DNA of 64,000 nt from CAZUZS01 sp964624795 (GCA_964624795.1 CAZUZS010000018.1:5411-69410); one strand, 5' to 3'. Positions 25,810 through 35,771 are shown, counted from the first letter of the stretch. Translations and numbers: made by a program. The notes: generated from the letters alone by a model not told the origin.

Positions 25810-25907
25810 CATCTGCATTTTAAAACTATAACGATCATATTTTTTATCTTCACTCATCGTTCGGGAATTCAGTGAGTGACTTTCAGCGGAAGCCAGAGCG
25901 TCATTTT

Positions 25908-27647
25908 TTAAACATGTTCCTGGACATATTCCGGTAGTTTTATATAAAAAATGGTGCCTTTCCCGGGCTCCGATTTGACCTCTATTTCACCGCGATGGTC
26001 GTCAACAATCTTTTTGACAATTGCTAATCCCAGACCTGTTCCACTTTTCTTTCCGCTGGTAACAAACGACTCGAAGAGACGGTCACGAATCTCCTCCGGA
26101 ATACCAGGCCCGGTATCGGAAAGCTCAAAAACTACTTTGCCGTTATCATCATAAATCTTGAAATAGAATTCGCCCTCGTTCGACATAGCTTCTTTGGCAT
26201 TTTTTGCAATATTATAGAGCACTCGCGTAAATTTGTCAACATCCGCATAAACCAGCTTTTGCGATTCTCCCTGGCTGCGAAAACTGATTTTCGACTGCCT
26301 AAAGAGTTGTTCTGTCTCCGGAATAAATCGCTTAAGGATATCTTTCACCGCCGTTTTCCGCGGGATGATGCTTGTTTTTCCCTTGGCGAAATCCAGGATT
26401 TCGCTGGTCATGTTGGTTATGGATTGGATCTCCATTCGGATAATTTGGGCGTATTCTTCCCGCTCCTCCTTCGTGTTATCCCCTTCCAGCAGCAGCTCCA
26501 TGAACCCGTAGATGCTGTTAACCGGGCTTCTCAAATCATGGACAACAGTGCTCATCATCTGACCGACCGCGGAGAGGCGTTCCTGCTTCAGCAGTGCCTC
26601 GCGCAAAGCGTTGAGCTCCAGCGCACGTGAGATTTTTTGTTCTACCATTCCCAGGAATTGGAAATCTCCATCCGGCGTTTCTCTCAATTCCGGCGATCTC
26701 GCCTGGAAAACAAATATCGCCGGCATCCTTTTTTCCTCAGCCGGTTCGGCCGGGATAATTTTGGCGTAGAGTGACTGGACTTCGCTTACTTCCGGTAGAA
26801 GCTTTTTCATTTCGCCCGGTGGAAGCTCACCGGCGGCCATGTTCCCGCCGGAAAGGGCGTAAATTTCTTTATATACCGTGGCCGGGATGGAACGGAAATC
26901 AGTTTGACCACTCCCGGACACAGAGATCAGGTTGACCTGATTATTGAGCGGGTAAGCCACAGCCGCGAATTCCCCTGCCTGGTGCCGAACCGTGCGATCC
27001 AGTATTTGGCGGAACACTTCGCGCACATCGTATTCGGAGGAAAGCTGCTGCTCGAATTCATAAAGCAGATCAATCTCACGGAATTTCTTTTCAAGCTGCT
27101 GGTAGAGATGGGCATTGGAAATCGCGATGGCAACCTGCGAGGCAATTGCCTCCAGAATTCCTTCATCCCCGTCCGTAAAAAAGCCAGCCTTCTTATTCAG
27201 CACCTGGATAACCCCGACCATCTTGCGCTGTGCACCACTGCTTAGCGGCTCCCACACAGGAATGCAGAGGATGGAACGGGTGCGATAGCCGGTGCGTTTA
27301 TCGGTGGACGGATCGAATCGCGAATCCTGATAGGCATCCGGAATATTCAGCTTCCCGCCGGTTTCCGCTACCCAGCCCGATATGCCTTTGCCGAATTTCT
27401 GCCGAATCTCCCTGACTTCCGCTTTCAGTGCGATTTTGGACCAGATCTCGTTTCTTTGATGATCCACAATGTAAAGCGTGCTGCGCTCCGCCTCCATTAT
27501 TTCAGTGATCTCTTTCATAATCAGGTTCAGCAAATCATCCAGTTTCAGTGTGTTGCTCAGCGCCTGCCCGATCTTCTGAATGGAATAAAGCTCCCGCTCC
27601 TTTTGCGCAAGCTGAATCCTGAGATTGCCCCCGGCCTGTTCTTTCAT
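25908..27647 (-). CDS. GAF-domain sensor histidine kinase
   Basis: A 579-residue soluble two-component sensor. A short coiled-coil start (residues 8-30) leads into a clear GAF domain (about 35-185), then a second, more diverged GAF-like region (about 205-345). The HisKA dimerisation domain carries the phospho-acceptor His370 in VVHDLRSP. The ATPase domain shows the N box NIAKNAKEAM, G1 DTGPGIPEE and G2 GKKSGTGLGLAIVKKI. No membrane helix is visible, so it senses a cytoplasmic signal. No response regulator gene is adjacent. The start at 27647 follows GAGGGCAAAAA and matches the domain limits; the frame is open upstream into the endonuclease V gene but that part looks random. Confidence 0.9.
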   Translation of the reverse strand: MKEQAGGNLRIQLAQKERELYSIQKIGQALSNTLKLDDLLNLIMKEITEIMEAERSTLYIVDHQRNEIWSKIALKAEVREIRQKFGKGISGWVAETGGKLNIPDAYQDSRFDPSTDKRTGYRTRSILCIPVWEPLSSGAQRKMVGVIQVLNKKAGFFTDGDEGILEAIASQVAIAISNAHLYQQLEKKFREIDLLYEFEQQLSSEYDVREVFRQILDRTVRHQAGEFAAVAYPLNNQVNLISVSGSGQTDFRSIPATVYKEIYALSGGNMAAGELPPGEMKKLLPEVSEVQSLYAKIIPAEPAEEKRMPAIFVFQARSPELRETPDGDFQFLGMVEQKISRALELNALREALLKQERLSAVGQMMSTVVHDLRSPVNSIYGFMELLLEGDNTKEEREEYAQIIRMEIQSITNMTSEILDFAKGKTSIIPRKTAVKDILKRFIPETEQLFRQSKISFRSQGESQKLVYADVDKFTRVLYNIAKNAKEAMSNEGEFYFKIYDDNGKVVFELSDTGPGIPEEIRDRLFESFVTSGKKSGTGLGLAIVKKIVDDHRGEIEVKSEPGKGTIFYIKLPEYVQEHV

Positions 27648-27807
27648 TTTTTGCCCTCGCACCAGATTTAAATTATTCGCCCTGCATTTGAAGTGCTTAA
27701 AGATAAAATTAAAATATGAAAAATCAAAATTCTGAAGTGTAATATTGTGTTGCGATAGGGAGTAGCGTTGCGTGATATCGAGAATATGGAAATTGCGCGA
27801 ATAACGG

Positions 27808-28512
27808 CTATCCACCCGAATCTTCATGTTTTTCACGCTGACGGCGCAGCTCATTTACCTTTCGATGTGCGAACCGCAACGGCTCCGGGATACGGTAACG
27901 GGGACTGCAGCGTAGTACAATTTCCATCGCATTCGGCAGCGAAATTTTATGGCCCACCGAGACAAATACCGGTTTCACGCTGCGGCGGGTCCGCAATGCT
28001 GCGCCAATTTGCTGGTCTCGGTAGATCAACGGGGATTTGCAGCCCTTCTCCATACCCGGCTCTTTATAATCACCCACCAATACCGATTTCGCGCAGCCGA
28101 TCGTCGGAATATCGAGTATCAAACCCAGGTGTGAAGCCAGCCCAAAGCCGCGCGGATGGGCTATGCCATGCCCGTCGCACAGCAAGACATCCGGGGCGGG
28201 AGAAATTTTCCGGAAGATTTCCAGCAAGGGCGGCACCTCGCGAAAGGAGAGAAATCCCGGCACGTAAGGAAAAGTGACACCCGATGTTCCGGTGTAGATA
28301 GAATGAATCTGCAGCGAAGGGAAATCCGAGATAACTACCGCTGCATAGAGAACTTTTCCATATCGGGTGAACGATATGTCGGCGGCTGCCACGGTGCGGA
28401 TCTGCTCCGGGCCAATCGTGGATGTCATATCAATCTTGTTTCTCAGCGAAAGCTGAATAATCTTGGCTGCAGCGGGACTAACATTCCAGCTATGCAAATC
28501 ATGAATGACCAT
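27808..28512 (-). CDS. nfi: Endonuclease V (deoxyinosine 3' endonuclease)
   Basis: A 234-residue repair nuclease that nicks DNA one base 3' of deoxyinosine and related deaminated bases. The catalytic residues of the family are in place: Asp45 in AAADISF, Glu92 in FREVPPLLE, Asp113 in LLCDGHGIAHPRGFGLASHLG, and Lys142 in CAKS. These line up with Asp43, Glu89 and Asp110 of the Thermotoga enzyme. The N-terminal HSWNVSPAAAKIIQLSLR is the usual opening. The ATG follows GGAAGGGAATTAAGGGA. It lies downstream of the STAS gene, separated by a terminator, and upstream of the histidine kinase gene by 160 bases. Confidence 0.93.
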   Translation of the reverse strand: MVIHDLHSWNVSPAAAKIIQLSLRNKIDMTSTIGPEQIRTVAAADISFTRYGKVLYAAVVISDFPSLQIHSIYTGTSGVTFPYVPGFLSFREVPPLLEIFRKISPAPDVLLCDGHGIAHPRGFGLASHLGLILDIPTIGCAKSVLVGDYKEPGMEKGCKSPLIYRDQQIGAALRTRRSVKPVFVSVGHKISLPNAMEIVLRCSPRYRIPEPLRFAHRKVNELRRQREKHEDSGG

Positions 28513-28580
28513 TCCCTTAATTCCCTTCCTTCAAAAAGCTGTTGGGCCTGCGGGAATTTCCCGGTAAAAAAAGGTTATTC

Positions 28581-28618
28581 AAAAAAAATCCGGGGCATTT
28601 ATGTTTCACGCCCCGGAT
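28581..28618 (-). terminator. Intrinsic terminator downstream of the MltD-STAS operon
   Basis: On the minus strand ATCCGGGGC (28618-28610) pairs perfectly with GCCCCGGAT (28596-28588) over a 13-base loop, followed by a run of U (28588-28581). Confidence 0.9.
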
Positions 28619-28791
28619 CAATTAACAATACAAATCTGCGATTATTCCAAAGTGGTCAGGATTTGTTTTTCCGCACTATCTTGCCCCCGCGGGGCGCGCT
28701 TCATCCCGCTTCACTAACACAACCGTTCCGCCCGGTGCAGTCATGAAAGCACTTATTTCGTGTACCTCCAACCCGGTGCGGGTTTTTCTTT

Positions 28792-29145
28792 CTATTTACT
28801 CTCATCCTCGTAAAAAGCAGCCACAGCTCGCTCCGAGTTTTCATAAGTATCAAAAATTCTCATGAGCTGCGTAATCATCAACAAACTCTTTACTTTTTCA
28901 GTGACGCTGGCAATCTTCAGCTTTCCACCCACATTGTTCAATGAGGTCATGCAGGCCATCAAAACCCCCAGCCCGGAGCTATTCATCCATTTCACACCTT
29001 TCAAGTCAATAACAATCTTTTTCACTCCGTCCGCAATCAAGCTCTTTACTTTTTCGTGCAGCGCGGTGGTTTCCGGACCTCCCATCATATTTCCGGAAAG
29101 GGCAATTACAGCCACGTCCCCTTCAATTTTTTCTTTAATTTTCAT
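28792..29145 (-). CDS. STAS-domain anti-sigma factor antagonist-like protein
   Basis: A 117-residue STAS protein of the SpoIIAA/RsbV type. The conserved IDLKGVKWMNSSGLGVLMA contains the Ser (Ser56) that partner kinases phosphorylate in this family. Unphosphorylated proteins of this type bind an anti-sigma factor kinase and release a sigma factor. No cognate kinase or PP2C phosphatase lies in the window. Its ATG overlaps the stop of the upstream lytic transglycosylase gene (ATGA), and its GAGGAG binding site lies inside that gene, so the two are translationally coupled. The pairing with a peptidoglycan enzyme is unusual. Confidence 0.92.
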   Translation of the reverse strand: MKIKEKIEGDVAVIALSGNMMGGPETTALHEKVKSLIADGVKKIVIDLKGVKWMNSSGLGVLMACMTSLNNVGGKLKIASVTEKVKSLLMITQLMRIFDTYENSERAVAAFYEDESK

Positions 29146-30989
29146 AAGGTCTCCTCTATTGAATTGATGGTTTCAAATACAGGTATTCGAACTACATCAC
29201 CCGGGTATAATCTATTAATATCTGCACCCGAATTCAAATACTGAATTATTTCAAGCGGTACGCGGTAATGGTTTTGCGCAATTTTCCAGACCGATTCGCC
29301 GCGATTTACCTGGTAATCGATAAAACGTACGATCTGTCGTTTGTTTAAATAATCCTTTAAAGTTGAGAGATGATAATTTAAACGCCTCTTCACGAATTCT
29401 TCTCCGGAAACGCGGCTAAAATCGAGCTGCAACTTCTGTCCCTGGTAAATGGTGCGGCTGTGCCGAAAGCCGTTAAGTCGCCGCAATTGGTTGATGGGAA
29501 TATTCAACCACTCGGCATAATGCCCCATCGTTTCGTTGGTGAATACAACAATTGTATTTCCATTTACTGCGAGTCGTTTCCCAAGCTCAGATTCCAAACC
29601 ACTGAGCGATAATTCGATATCTGTTTTTTGCCCTGGTGCCAGCAAATTTTTCCACGATGCAGATAGCCCGGTGCGCAACACATTATCCGCTTCAACACCC
29701 GGTTTTCTCAGCGAAATCGGGGCAGTTCCACCAATCTGCGGGGAGACCTGGTCCGGTTCCGGCAGTAAAACAGAAAGCGGTTGTTTGGGGCTCACCGGCT
29801 TAAGTTCGGATTGAGCTTCGGCAATTTTCTCTTCCGGTATATCCACCACTGTTTTCCGGAAATAATTTTCGACCGCCGCCAAGTCGCAATCCACCGGTAG
29901 CAGCAGGCTGTATCCGGCGGGAACATTGGTCCATCCCCTCCAAACCCGGCTGGTATACACTGGATTAAGCTGGCGCAGGGTAGTGATGTCGACATTTAGG
30001 CGCTTCGCAAGGCGGGGCAAACTTACAGAATTTTTTAATTCGTATTGGAGGAATGCGGGAAGGGTGGTCGGTCTCACATCAGGGAAATATTTGTCAACAT
30101 CTCTCATTATGTCAACTACTGCCAAAAATTCGGGGTAGAAATTGCGCGAGGCAAACCGGAACCGGCGGTGATTAAACGATTCCCTTACCTTCAGATAGTC
30201 GGAGCCACACTGCCGGGCTGCTTTTTTTATTCCCGCCAGGCCGAAATTGTAGGCCGTAATTGCCAGGCCCCAGTTGCCGGTCTCTTTATAATTCCATTTT
30301 AACAGGCGTGCCGCAGCGCGGGTAGAAATCATCGGATCATACCGCTGGTCAATAACACGATTTACCTTCATGTAGAGGCGGGCAGTAGAGCGCATAAACT
30401 GCCACATGCCGGCAGCGCCGGCGTAAGAGTGCGCCAGTGGATTATAAGAAGATTCGATGTGAGGAAGATAAGCCAGGTCTTCCGGCAATCCTTGGTCGCG
30501 AAACACCTGTTGAATGAATGGTAAATATGTAAGCGCCCTGCCGAGCCCCTCGCGGAACTGCGTGCGCATCCCCTGTTGAGCCCGGATTTGCCGGCCTGCC
30601 TTTTTCAGAGATTCGATATCCACTGAATCCCCGAAAATCGCTGCAAGGTATTGTTCGAAGCCCGACAACTCTTCTTTTTTATTCCCATGATTGGCCAATT
30701 TCAGTAGGCTATGTTGGATCTCATCCTTTACATCATCAATCTGTTTTTGCCGGTTCTTATCGCTTACCGTCGAATCGAAGGTGAGAATTTTATAGACAAT
30801 CTTCAGATTTTCGGCGTCGTGCAACACATACTGGTCATTGCTGTAGATCGTAAAAACAGACTTCCAGAACTGAATGTCATTTAACATCGCTTCGCGATCC
30901 GGCCAGACGTTCTGGCCATGAACCGGCAGTGAAAAAAACACAAGGCTCGCAAGAGTGAACGCGAGCATTTGATATTGAAAACGTGCCAT
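29142..30989 (-). CDS. MltD-like membrane-associated lytic transglycosylase with LysM repeats
   Basis: A 615-residue exported enzyme that cleaves peptidoglycan glycan strands to 1,6-anhydro-muropeptides. A signal peptide (about 1-26, ending VHGQ) precedes a helical region. The SLT domain spans about 155-275, with catalytic Glu179 in LPHIESSYNP, then GAAGMWQFM and ITAYNFGLAGIKKA. Three LysM peptidoglycan-binding repeats follow, at about 335-385, 480-525 and 565-610. The architecture is that of MltD/DPB domain enzymes. The ATG follows AAGGACTTCTTT. It follows the Slt70-like gene by 80 bases in the same direction, so both transglycosylases may be co-expressed, and its stop overlaps the STAS gene. 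Confidence 0.92.
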   Translation of the reverse strand: MARFQYQMLAFTLASLVFFSLPVHGQNVWPDREAMLNDIQFWKSVFTIYSNDQYVLHDAENLKIVYKILTFDSTVSDKNRQKQIDDVKDEIQHSLLKLANHGNKKEELSGFEQYLAAIFGDSVDIESLKKAGRQIRAQQGMRTQFREGLGRALTYLPFIQQVFRDQGLPEDLAYLPHIESSYNPLAHSYAGAAGMWQFMRSTARLYMKVNRVIDQRYDPMISTRAAARLLKWNYKETGNWGLAITAYNFGLAGIKKAARQCGSDYLKVRESFNHRRFRFASRNFYPEFLAVVDIMRDVDKYFPDVRPTTLPAFLQYELKNSVSLPRLAKRLNVDITTLRQLNPVYTSRVWRGWTNVPAGYSLLLPVDCDLAAVENYFRKTVVDIPEEKIAEAQSELKPVSPKQPLSVLLPEPDQVSPQIGGTAPISLRKPGVEADNVLRTGLSASWKNLLAPGQKTDIELSLSGLESELGKRLAVNGNTIVVFTNETMGHYAEWLNIPINQLRRLNGFRHSRTIYQGQKLQLDFSRVSGEEFVKRRLNYHLSTLKDYLNKRQIVRFIDYQVNRGESVWKIAQNHYRVPLEIIQYLNSGADINRLYPGDVVRIPVFETINSIEETL

Positions 30990-31069
30990 AAAGAAGTCCT
31001 TTTCTTTTAAATAAAGCGGCGAAGCAAAATATATTTACCACACCTCAAAAATGCAAGATTTTTCAGCAC

Positions 31070-33298
31070 TTAGAAAAAATTTGTCAACTTGACCGGATAC
31101 AAAACAATTTCTTTGGGAATTTCCCCGGGATTCATAATTTCCCGATATATCCAGAAATATTTCAGGCACGTCCTAACATAGACGCGGGTCTGTTCAAATT
31201 CCAGGTTCTCCATAAAAAGATCATCATCTTTGGTCGGGTATCTGTTTTTCCATCTATCCACACGGTGAGGCCCGGCGTTGTAAGCGGCCAGTGCCATAAC
31301 ATAATTCCCATGATAGCGGTGCAGTAGGGAAGATAGATAGTACGTCCCCATTGTAATGTTCATCTGCGGGTTGAACAGTTGCCTGGTTGAGCTATACCGC
31401 ATGGAAATTTTGGGAGCAATTTGGGAAGCCGTATTCGGCAGGAGCTGCATAAGACCGTAAGCATTTGCGTAGGAGATAACGGAGGGTTCAAAAGCACTTT
31501 CTTTTTTCATAACACTCAGAATCAGCGCCGGCGGCACATCGTAAACCCCTGCCATTGAGTCGACAATGTTAGTAAAATAAAACGGGTAAAGCTTTTTAAA
31601 AACCGGCACCATATCGGAAAGCGCGGCATCGAAAAAATGAGCATTAAAAATAGAGCGGAATTTGCGGTAGGCACGTCCGTAGTTGCCCATTCGCTCATGC
31701 AATTCCCCCAGGGCGTAAACACGCTGCCAGTCATTCGCATTAAATTCAAGGGCTTGCAGCTCGCGATCGCTCCAGGCGCGCCCAAGGATTTCCTTCACCA
31801 GCAGTGCCCGGCGAAACTCCGAAATGTGTCCGGGCAGATAACTCTGATTCCCCTCATGCAATTGCCAGAAAATATCGCTAATCTGCTTGTGGGTTTGCCG
31901 GCCATTGCTGGTCAGAAAAAAGGCCTTCAGGTTATAGTAGCTATCCACCGGACGTTTCGCTAATTCAATAAGAAGCTCTCCCTGTTTTTGGTAATTCTGC
32001 TGCTTCTCATAACTTTTACCAATCCAGTAGAGCAGCCGGTCTTTTTGAAAGCGATCCTTTGTGGCACCCACCGCATCTTCCCATGCCGCCCGCGCTTTAT
32101 TGTAATTCTTCAGACGATAATAATCCAGCCCGATGCGGAAGTAAGCCTCATCCCGGAATTGCGTGCGGCGGTAGGTTCTGACAAGTTTATGGTAAGTCTT
32201 TATCGCATTATGCAGATCCGGCCCGTCCTCGTAGAGCCAGGCTACTTTCCACAGCACCTCAGGGGATAGGACATCCGAAGGATATCTCTGTTGAAATGCC
32301 AGGTATGCCTTGATGGATTTATCAACCTGGCCAATTCTCAGGTAGCAGCGTGCAATGTGGAGATCGATTTCGCGCAAAATGCGCGAGCTTTTAAAAAATC
32401 CGCGCTGGTTGAGGCACCAATCCAGCACCCGCTTGAACTCGCCCTGGCGATAAGCAATCTCTACCGGCAGCCAGTTGAAATAGTCTTTTTCGGCAGCAGT
32501 TATCGCAAACCGCGATTGCCCGGAGACCAAATTCTCAGCAGAAAGGAATTGGCTGGTGGTAAAAAGATAATCCATTATGCTCTCGAAAACATCATCCGGA
32601 ATTTGTCCATCATACAAAGACAGGACATCCTTATAGACATCTCCCGACCGGTTATGAAAGGGGTAGGTACGAATAAAAATCAGCGAATACTTGCGAAACT
32701 CATCGAGATCCCCCTGTTGTTTTAGCAACCGGATGATATTCAGATAGATCTCTGTTTTTTCAAATTTCCCGCTGCGCAGCATTCTTTTCAGGTAAAACAG
32801 CGCACTGTCTGCCTGGTTTCGTTTCAGGAAAATTCCGCAGCGCAGCGAATCTGTCAAATCGTTCAGGGGAGAGTCCTGGTATTTATCTTCGAGGAAATGA
32901 ATTTTGTTTGTTGCTGCTGCCGTGTCGCCAAGCTGCAGGCTTGCCAAAACCTGGAAGTAGACCAGGTAATCTTCGATTACCCGCAACGGTTTGCGGCCAG
33001 ATTCCATAACCGGTATTACGCGTGCCCAATCCTGCGAACGGTATAGCGAGTAGCCGATTTTGAAGTTCAGAAGTGGATCTTGCCTGATTAAGCCGGGGTC
33101 TGCCTTGACGGCTTCATTGAATTCCCGAAGCGCTTCCTGGTATTTCCCCGAATTATATGCAACGTTTGCGGTATAATACACCGGAAGCTCGGACTGCACC
33201 ACGGATTTGTTGGTAAAAAAGAAAAAAAGCAAAATTGCCAAGCCCAGGAAGGCCAGGGTAAACCGTGAGGATTTGGAATTGCTTCTTTTCATCACCAA
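31070..33298 (-). CDS. Slt70-like lytic transglycosylase with TPR-type superhelix
   Basis: A 742-residue envelope protein. An N-terminal hydrophobic segment (about 14-30) anchors or exports it. Residues 40-580 are helical, with repeated TPR-like units (for example YNSGKYQEALREFNEAVKAD and LNNAIKTYHKL-type segments). The C-terminal SLT domain begins near 585, with catalytic Glu600 in SVMKKESAFEPS, then NAYGLMQLLPNTA and ALAAYNAGPHRVDRW. This is the arrangement of soluble lytic murein transglycosylase. The start cluster TTG-GTG-ATG at 33298-33290 follows GGAAGAAAAAACAA, so the first codon is somewhat uncertain. It probably forms one transcript with the MltD-like and STAS genes. Confidence 0.9.
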   Translation of the reverse strand: MVMKRSNSKSSRFTLAFLGLAILLFFFFTNKSVVQSELPVYYTANVAYNSGKYQEALREFNEAVKADPGLIRQDPLLNFKIGYSLYRSQDWARVIPVMESGRKPLRVIEDYLVYFQVLASLQLGDTAAATNKIHFLEDKYQDSPLNDLTDSLRCGIFLKRNQADSALFYLKRMLRSGKFEKTEIYLNIIRLLKQQGDLDEFRKYSLIFIRTYPFHNRSGDVYKDVLSLYDGQIPDDVFESIMDYLFTTSQFLSAENLVSGQSRFAITAAEKDYFNWLPVEIAYRQGEFKRVLDWCLNQRGFFKSSRILREIDLHIARCYLRIGQVDKSIKAYLAFQQRYPSDVLSPEVLWKVAWLYEDGPDLHNAIKTYHKLVRTYRRTQFRDEAYFRIGLDYYRLKNYNKARAAWEDAVGATKDRFQKDRLLYWIGKSYEKQQNYQKQGELLIELAKRPVDSYYNLKAFFLTSNGRQTHKQISDIFWQLHEGNQSYLPGHISEFRRALLVKEILGRAWSDRELQALEFNANDWQRVYALGELHERMGNYGRAYRKFRSIFNAHFFDAALSDMVPVFKKLYPFYFTNIVDSMAGVYDVPPALILSVMKKESAFEPSVISYANAYGLMQLLPNTASQIAPKISMRYSSTRQLFNPQMNITMGTYYLSSLLHRYHGNYVMALAAYNAGPHRVDRWKNRYPTKDDDLFMENLEFEQTRVYVRTCLKYFWIYREIMNPGEIPKEIVLYPVKLTNFF

Positions 33299-33505
33299 TT
33301 GTTTTTTCTTCCGATCTTTAGATATATAATCGTCTGCCGGTTGAAAACTAAAGTAGTAAATGAAACGCCGGCAGCCGGCAAAATATCCTGCAAATTTGAA
33401 AAATCGTCCACTGAAATCACGAATATTATGAGGAGGATTGTGAGGAGCATCTGATTGAAAAATGAGTTCATGGGAATCCGTGCAGGCAGAAAAACGGAGA
33501 AGCCT

Positions 33506-33544
33506 AAAAAAGATGCCCCGTCATTCAGAGACGACGGGGCATCT
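33506..33544 (-). terminator. Intrinsic terminator of the metalloprotease gene
   Basis: A perfect 12-bp stem (33511-33522 with 33533-33544) over a 10-base loop is followed, on the minus strand, by five U. It lies 25 bases after the stop at 33570. Confidence 0.92.
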
Positions 33545-33569
33545 TATGAAAATCAGCTATTTACGCCTG

Positions 33570-35771
33570 TTACTTTATTACAACCATCTTCCGGCTTTCA
33601 ACGAATGTTTCGGCATTCAGACGGTAGAGGTAAATTCCGGAGGGGACAACGATGCCGGCATCATCCCGTCCGTTCCAATCAACGGAGTAGCGCCCGGCAG
33701 TCTGCTTTTTGCTTACCAGCGTTCTTATCTTCTGTCCCAGAACATTATAAATTGCCAGTTCCACCCGGCTTAGCATCGGAAGCTGGTAGTTGATAGACGT
33801 CGTGGGATTAAACGGGTTGGGGTAATTCTGTTGCAACGAGTATTTGTCAGGCAGGTTCGCCGCACTGTTTCCATCCCCGATACCGGTTGGCACATCGAAC
33901 CAAGCCAAGGTGCGCTGCAGCAATTGGTCGCGGATACCCTGGCTGTTATTTACGCCTTCCAGGCCAAACCCCAGGAAAACAGCCTTCCAATTGCTCTGGT
34001 AATCTTCAGCCCGCACTCCGGCATTTCCAAGCGGAGCCCCGGTCCCGTAAGTCAGGATTGCAGTTGAACTTCCGGTAATCGCCAGATCATCTTTTGATAG
34101 CTGATTCCCCGCCCCGCCAACGGTGGAGACGAGAAGCCCGTTTCCAATCGGATCGCCAGCAACGCCCCGCACAATCGGGCCGGTCATATTCTGATTAAAG
34201 GATACTCCCAGGTAATCCGTAAACAACACGCCAGCGGTGCTGTTCTCGGCCACATTCTGACCGGTCAACAGCAGCCTGCCGCCATCGTCCAGAAAAGTCA
34301 CCAGACTCTGCTGTTCGTTTGCGGAGAGCACATCCGAATTCGCGTCGCCGGTAAACCAGATGGTCTTACATGGTTGCGGAAAAAGATCGTAAATCGGTTG
34401 GGATGGAACCCCCTCTTCACTTACCCGCCATTTATGGTAAGAAAGACCTGATTCCGTCAAGGCCTCCTCATAATAACTCTCATAGTCAGTTGTATTATCA
34501 TCATCAACCAGCAGAATATCGGCCGGATTCAAGGCAAAATTAGCAATTGCACCGCCTTGTGGAAGATTTTCAACCGCCATTGATACTGCCGGATATGGTG
34601 CTTCGGGCGTAATAACTACCCGGTAATTTTCCACGGTAGGCAGGGAAATCTGGTAATTTCCGCCGGCATCGGTTGTCGTATCTACCAGCGCACCGGGGGG
34701 AATGCCGGGTTTATTATTGGTAGCAAAAATTTCAACCCGGGCCGAAATAGGTGCACCGCTGATAGAATCGATTACCGTACCGGACAATGTGGCCATAGGA
34801 TTCGGAAGAAGCTGAAAATCAAGATTAATCACCTCGGTCTGTCCTATTCCGCCTGCCGGGTTAAAGGCGACAGCCTGGGTTTGGCTTTCATAGCCAAAAT
34901 AAACGGCCGTCAGGTTGAACTGCTGCTGGAGAATTGTCGCCTGGTAACTTCCATCGGATGCGGTGTAAACCGTATCCACATAGTAACCCGGTCGCTGGTA
35001 ACGATTATTGCCAAATATAGGATCGCCGGCAATCGATGCAAACACAGTGTCAGACACGAGTCCAATATTTGCAAAAGGAAGCCCGGTGGATCCATCTGTG
35101 ACATTACCCTGTAAAATCCAGGAAGGATAAATGTAAGATACACCGGCAATATCGTCCCAGTGCAGAGAGCGTTTGAGGGTATCTCCGTTGGCCGAAGTAC
35201 CATACATGGTGGCCTGCAAAATGAGCGGACCAACCCCTGGCGGCGAGCCGGCAGGTCCGGAATGCCCTAGCCCCAGATGATGTCCCACCTCATGAGCAAT
35301 TACGCTTTGCAGATCCTGCTGATTGAGCGCCCCGGTGGTGCTTGGCGGGTAATCGCGTGCGTTCCACACCAGGTCCGATTCGACCGCATGATAGGCGCTC
35401 CCCGTTCCCGACGTCCAGGTGCGGGAATAAGCAATTGTATTTGTTCCTGGCGTAAAATTCACACCCTGAATATCAAAAAAGATTAGGTTGATTCCGTCCC
35501 GTTCATCTGTACTCGCCGATGTAAACCCGCCATTCTCAAATTCCCAATACGAAGACGGGACATCTTCCCATACCTGAGTCCCGGCATCGATTGCCGGTAC
35601 ATAATCGGCGGGTGTAATATTATTGAGCATATATACGAAAGGAATATCGGAATCCTGGTATCGCCTGGCATATCCTGTTTCGTTGGTAAAAACCGAATAT
35701 GCAAACAAAATGGTGCTGGCAGCAAACAGCATGGCAACCGCTGCCAATATTGGCAATTTATATTTTCTCAT
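33570..35771 (-). CDS. Secreted matrixin-type zinc metalloprotease with T9SS-type sorting domain
   Basis: A 733-residue exported protein. The signal peptide spans about 1-25. The protease domain has the metzincin zinc motif HEVGHHLGLGH (160-170). Two carboxypeptidase-regulatory-like beta domains follow (about 225-320 and 325-415). Next is a domain opening DILLVDDDNTTDYESYYEEAL (about 420-625) that looks like a Rossmann/ThuA-type module. The last 94 residues are a C-terminal sorting domain starting NYPNPFNPTTSI and ending in KMVVIK, as in type IX secretion cargo. The start at 35771 follows TAGGAGATCAAAAG. A small exported protein gene precedes it by 60 bases on the same transcript. It should be surface-exposed or released. 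Confidence 0.9.
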   Translation of the reverse strand: MRKYKLPILAAVAMLFAASTILFAYSVFTNETGYARRYQDSDIPFVYMLNNITPADYVPAIDAGTQVWEDVPSSYWEFENGGFTSASTDERDGINLIFFDIQGVNFTPGTNTIAYSRTWTSGTGSAYHAVESDLVWNARDYPPSTTGALNQQDLQSVIAHEVGHHLGLGHSGPAGSPPGVGPLILQATMYGTSANGDTLKRSLHWDDIAGVSYIYPSWILQGNVTDGSTGLPFANIGLVSDTVFASIAGDPIFGNNRYQRPGYYVDTVYTASDGSYQATILQQQFNLTAVYFGYESQTQAVAFNPAGGIGQTEVINLDFQLLPNPMATLSGTVIDSISGAPISARVEIFATNNKPGIPPGALVDTTTDAGGNYQISLPTVENYRVVITPEAPYPAVSMAVENLPQGGAIANFALNPADILLVDDDNTTDYESYYEEALTESGLSYHKWRVSEEGVPSQPIYDLFPQPCKTIWFTGDANSDVLSANEQQSLVTFLDDGGRLLLTGQNVAENSTAGVLFTDYLGVSFNQNMTGPIVRGVAGDPIGNGLLVSTVGGAGNQLSKDDLAITGSSTAILTYGTGAPLGNAGVRAEDYQSNWKAVFLGFGLEGVNNSQGIRDQLLQRTLAWFDVPTGIGDGNSAANLPDKYSLQQNYPNPFNPTTSINYQLPMLSRVELAIYNVLGQKIRTLVSKKQTAGRYSVDWNGRDDAGIVVPSGIYLYRLNAETFVESRKMVVIK

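Noticed and set aside
28676..28771. 31-codon TTG frame between the STAS gene and its terminator
   Set aside because: The peptide (ISAFMTAPGGTVVLVKRDEA) looks natural and ends within the transcript, but the start has no usable binding site and it is too short to support.
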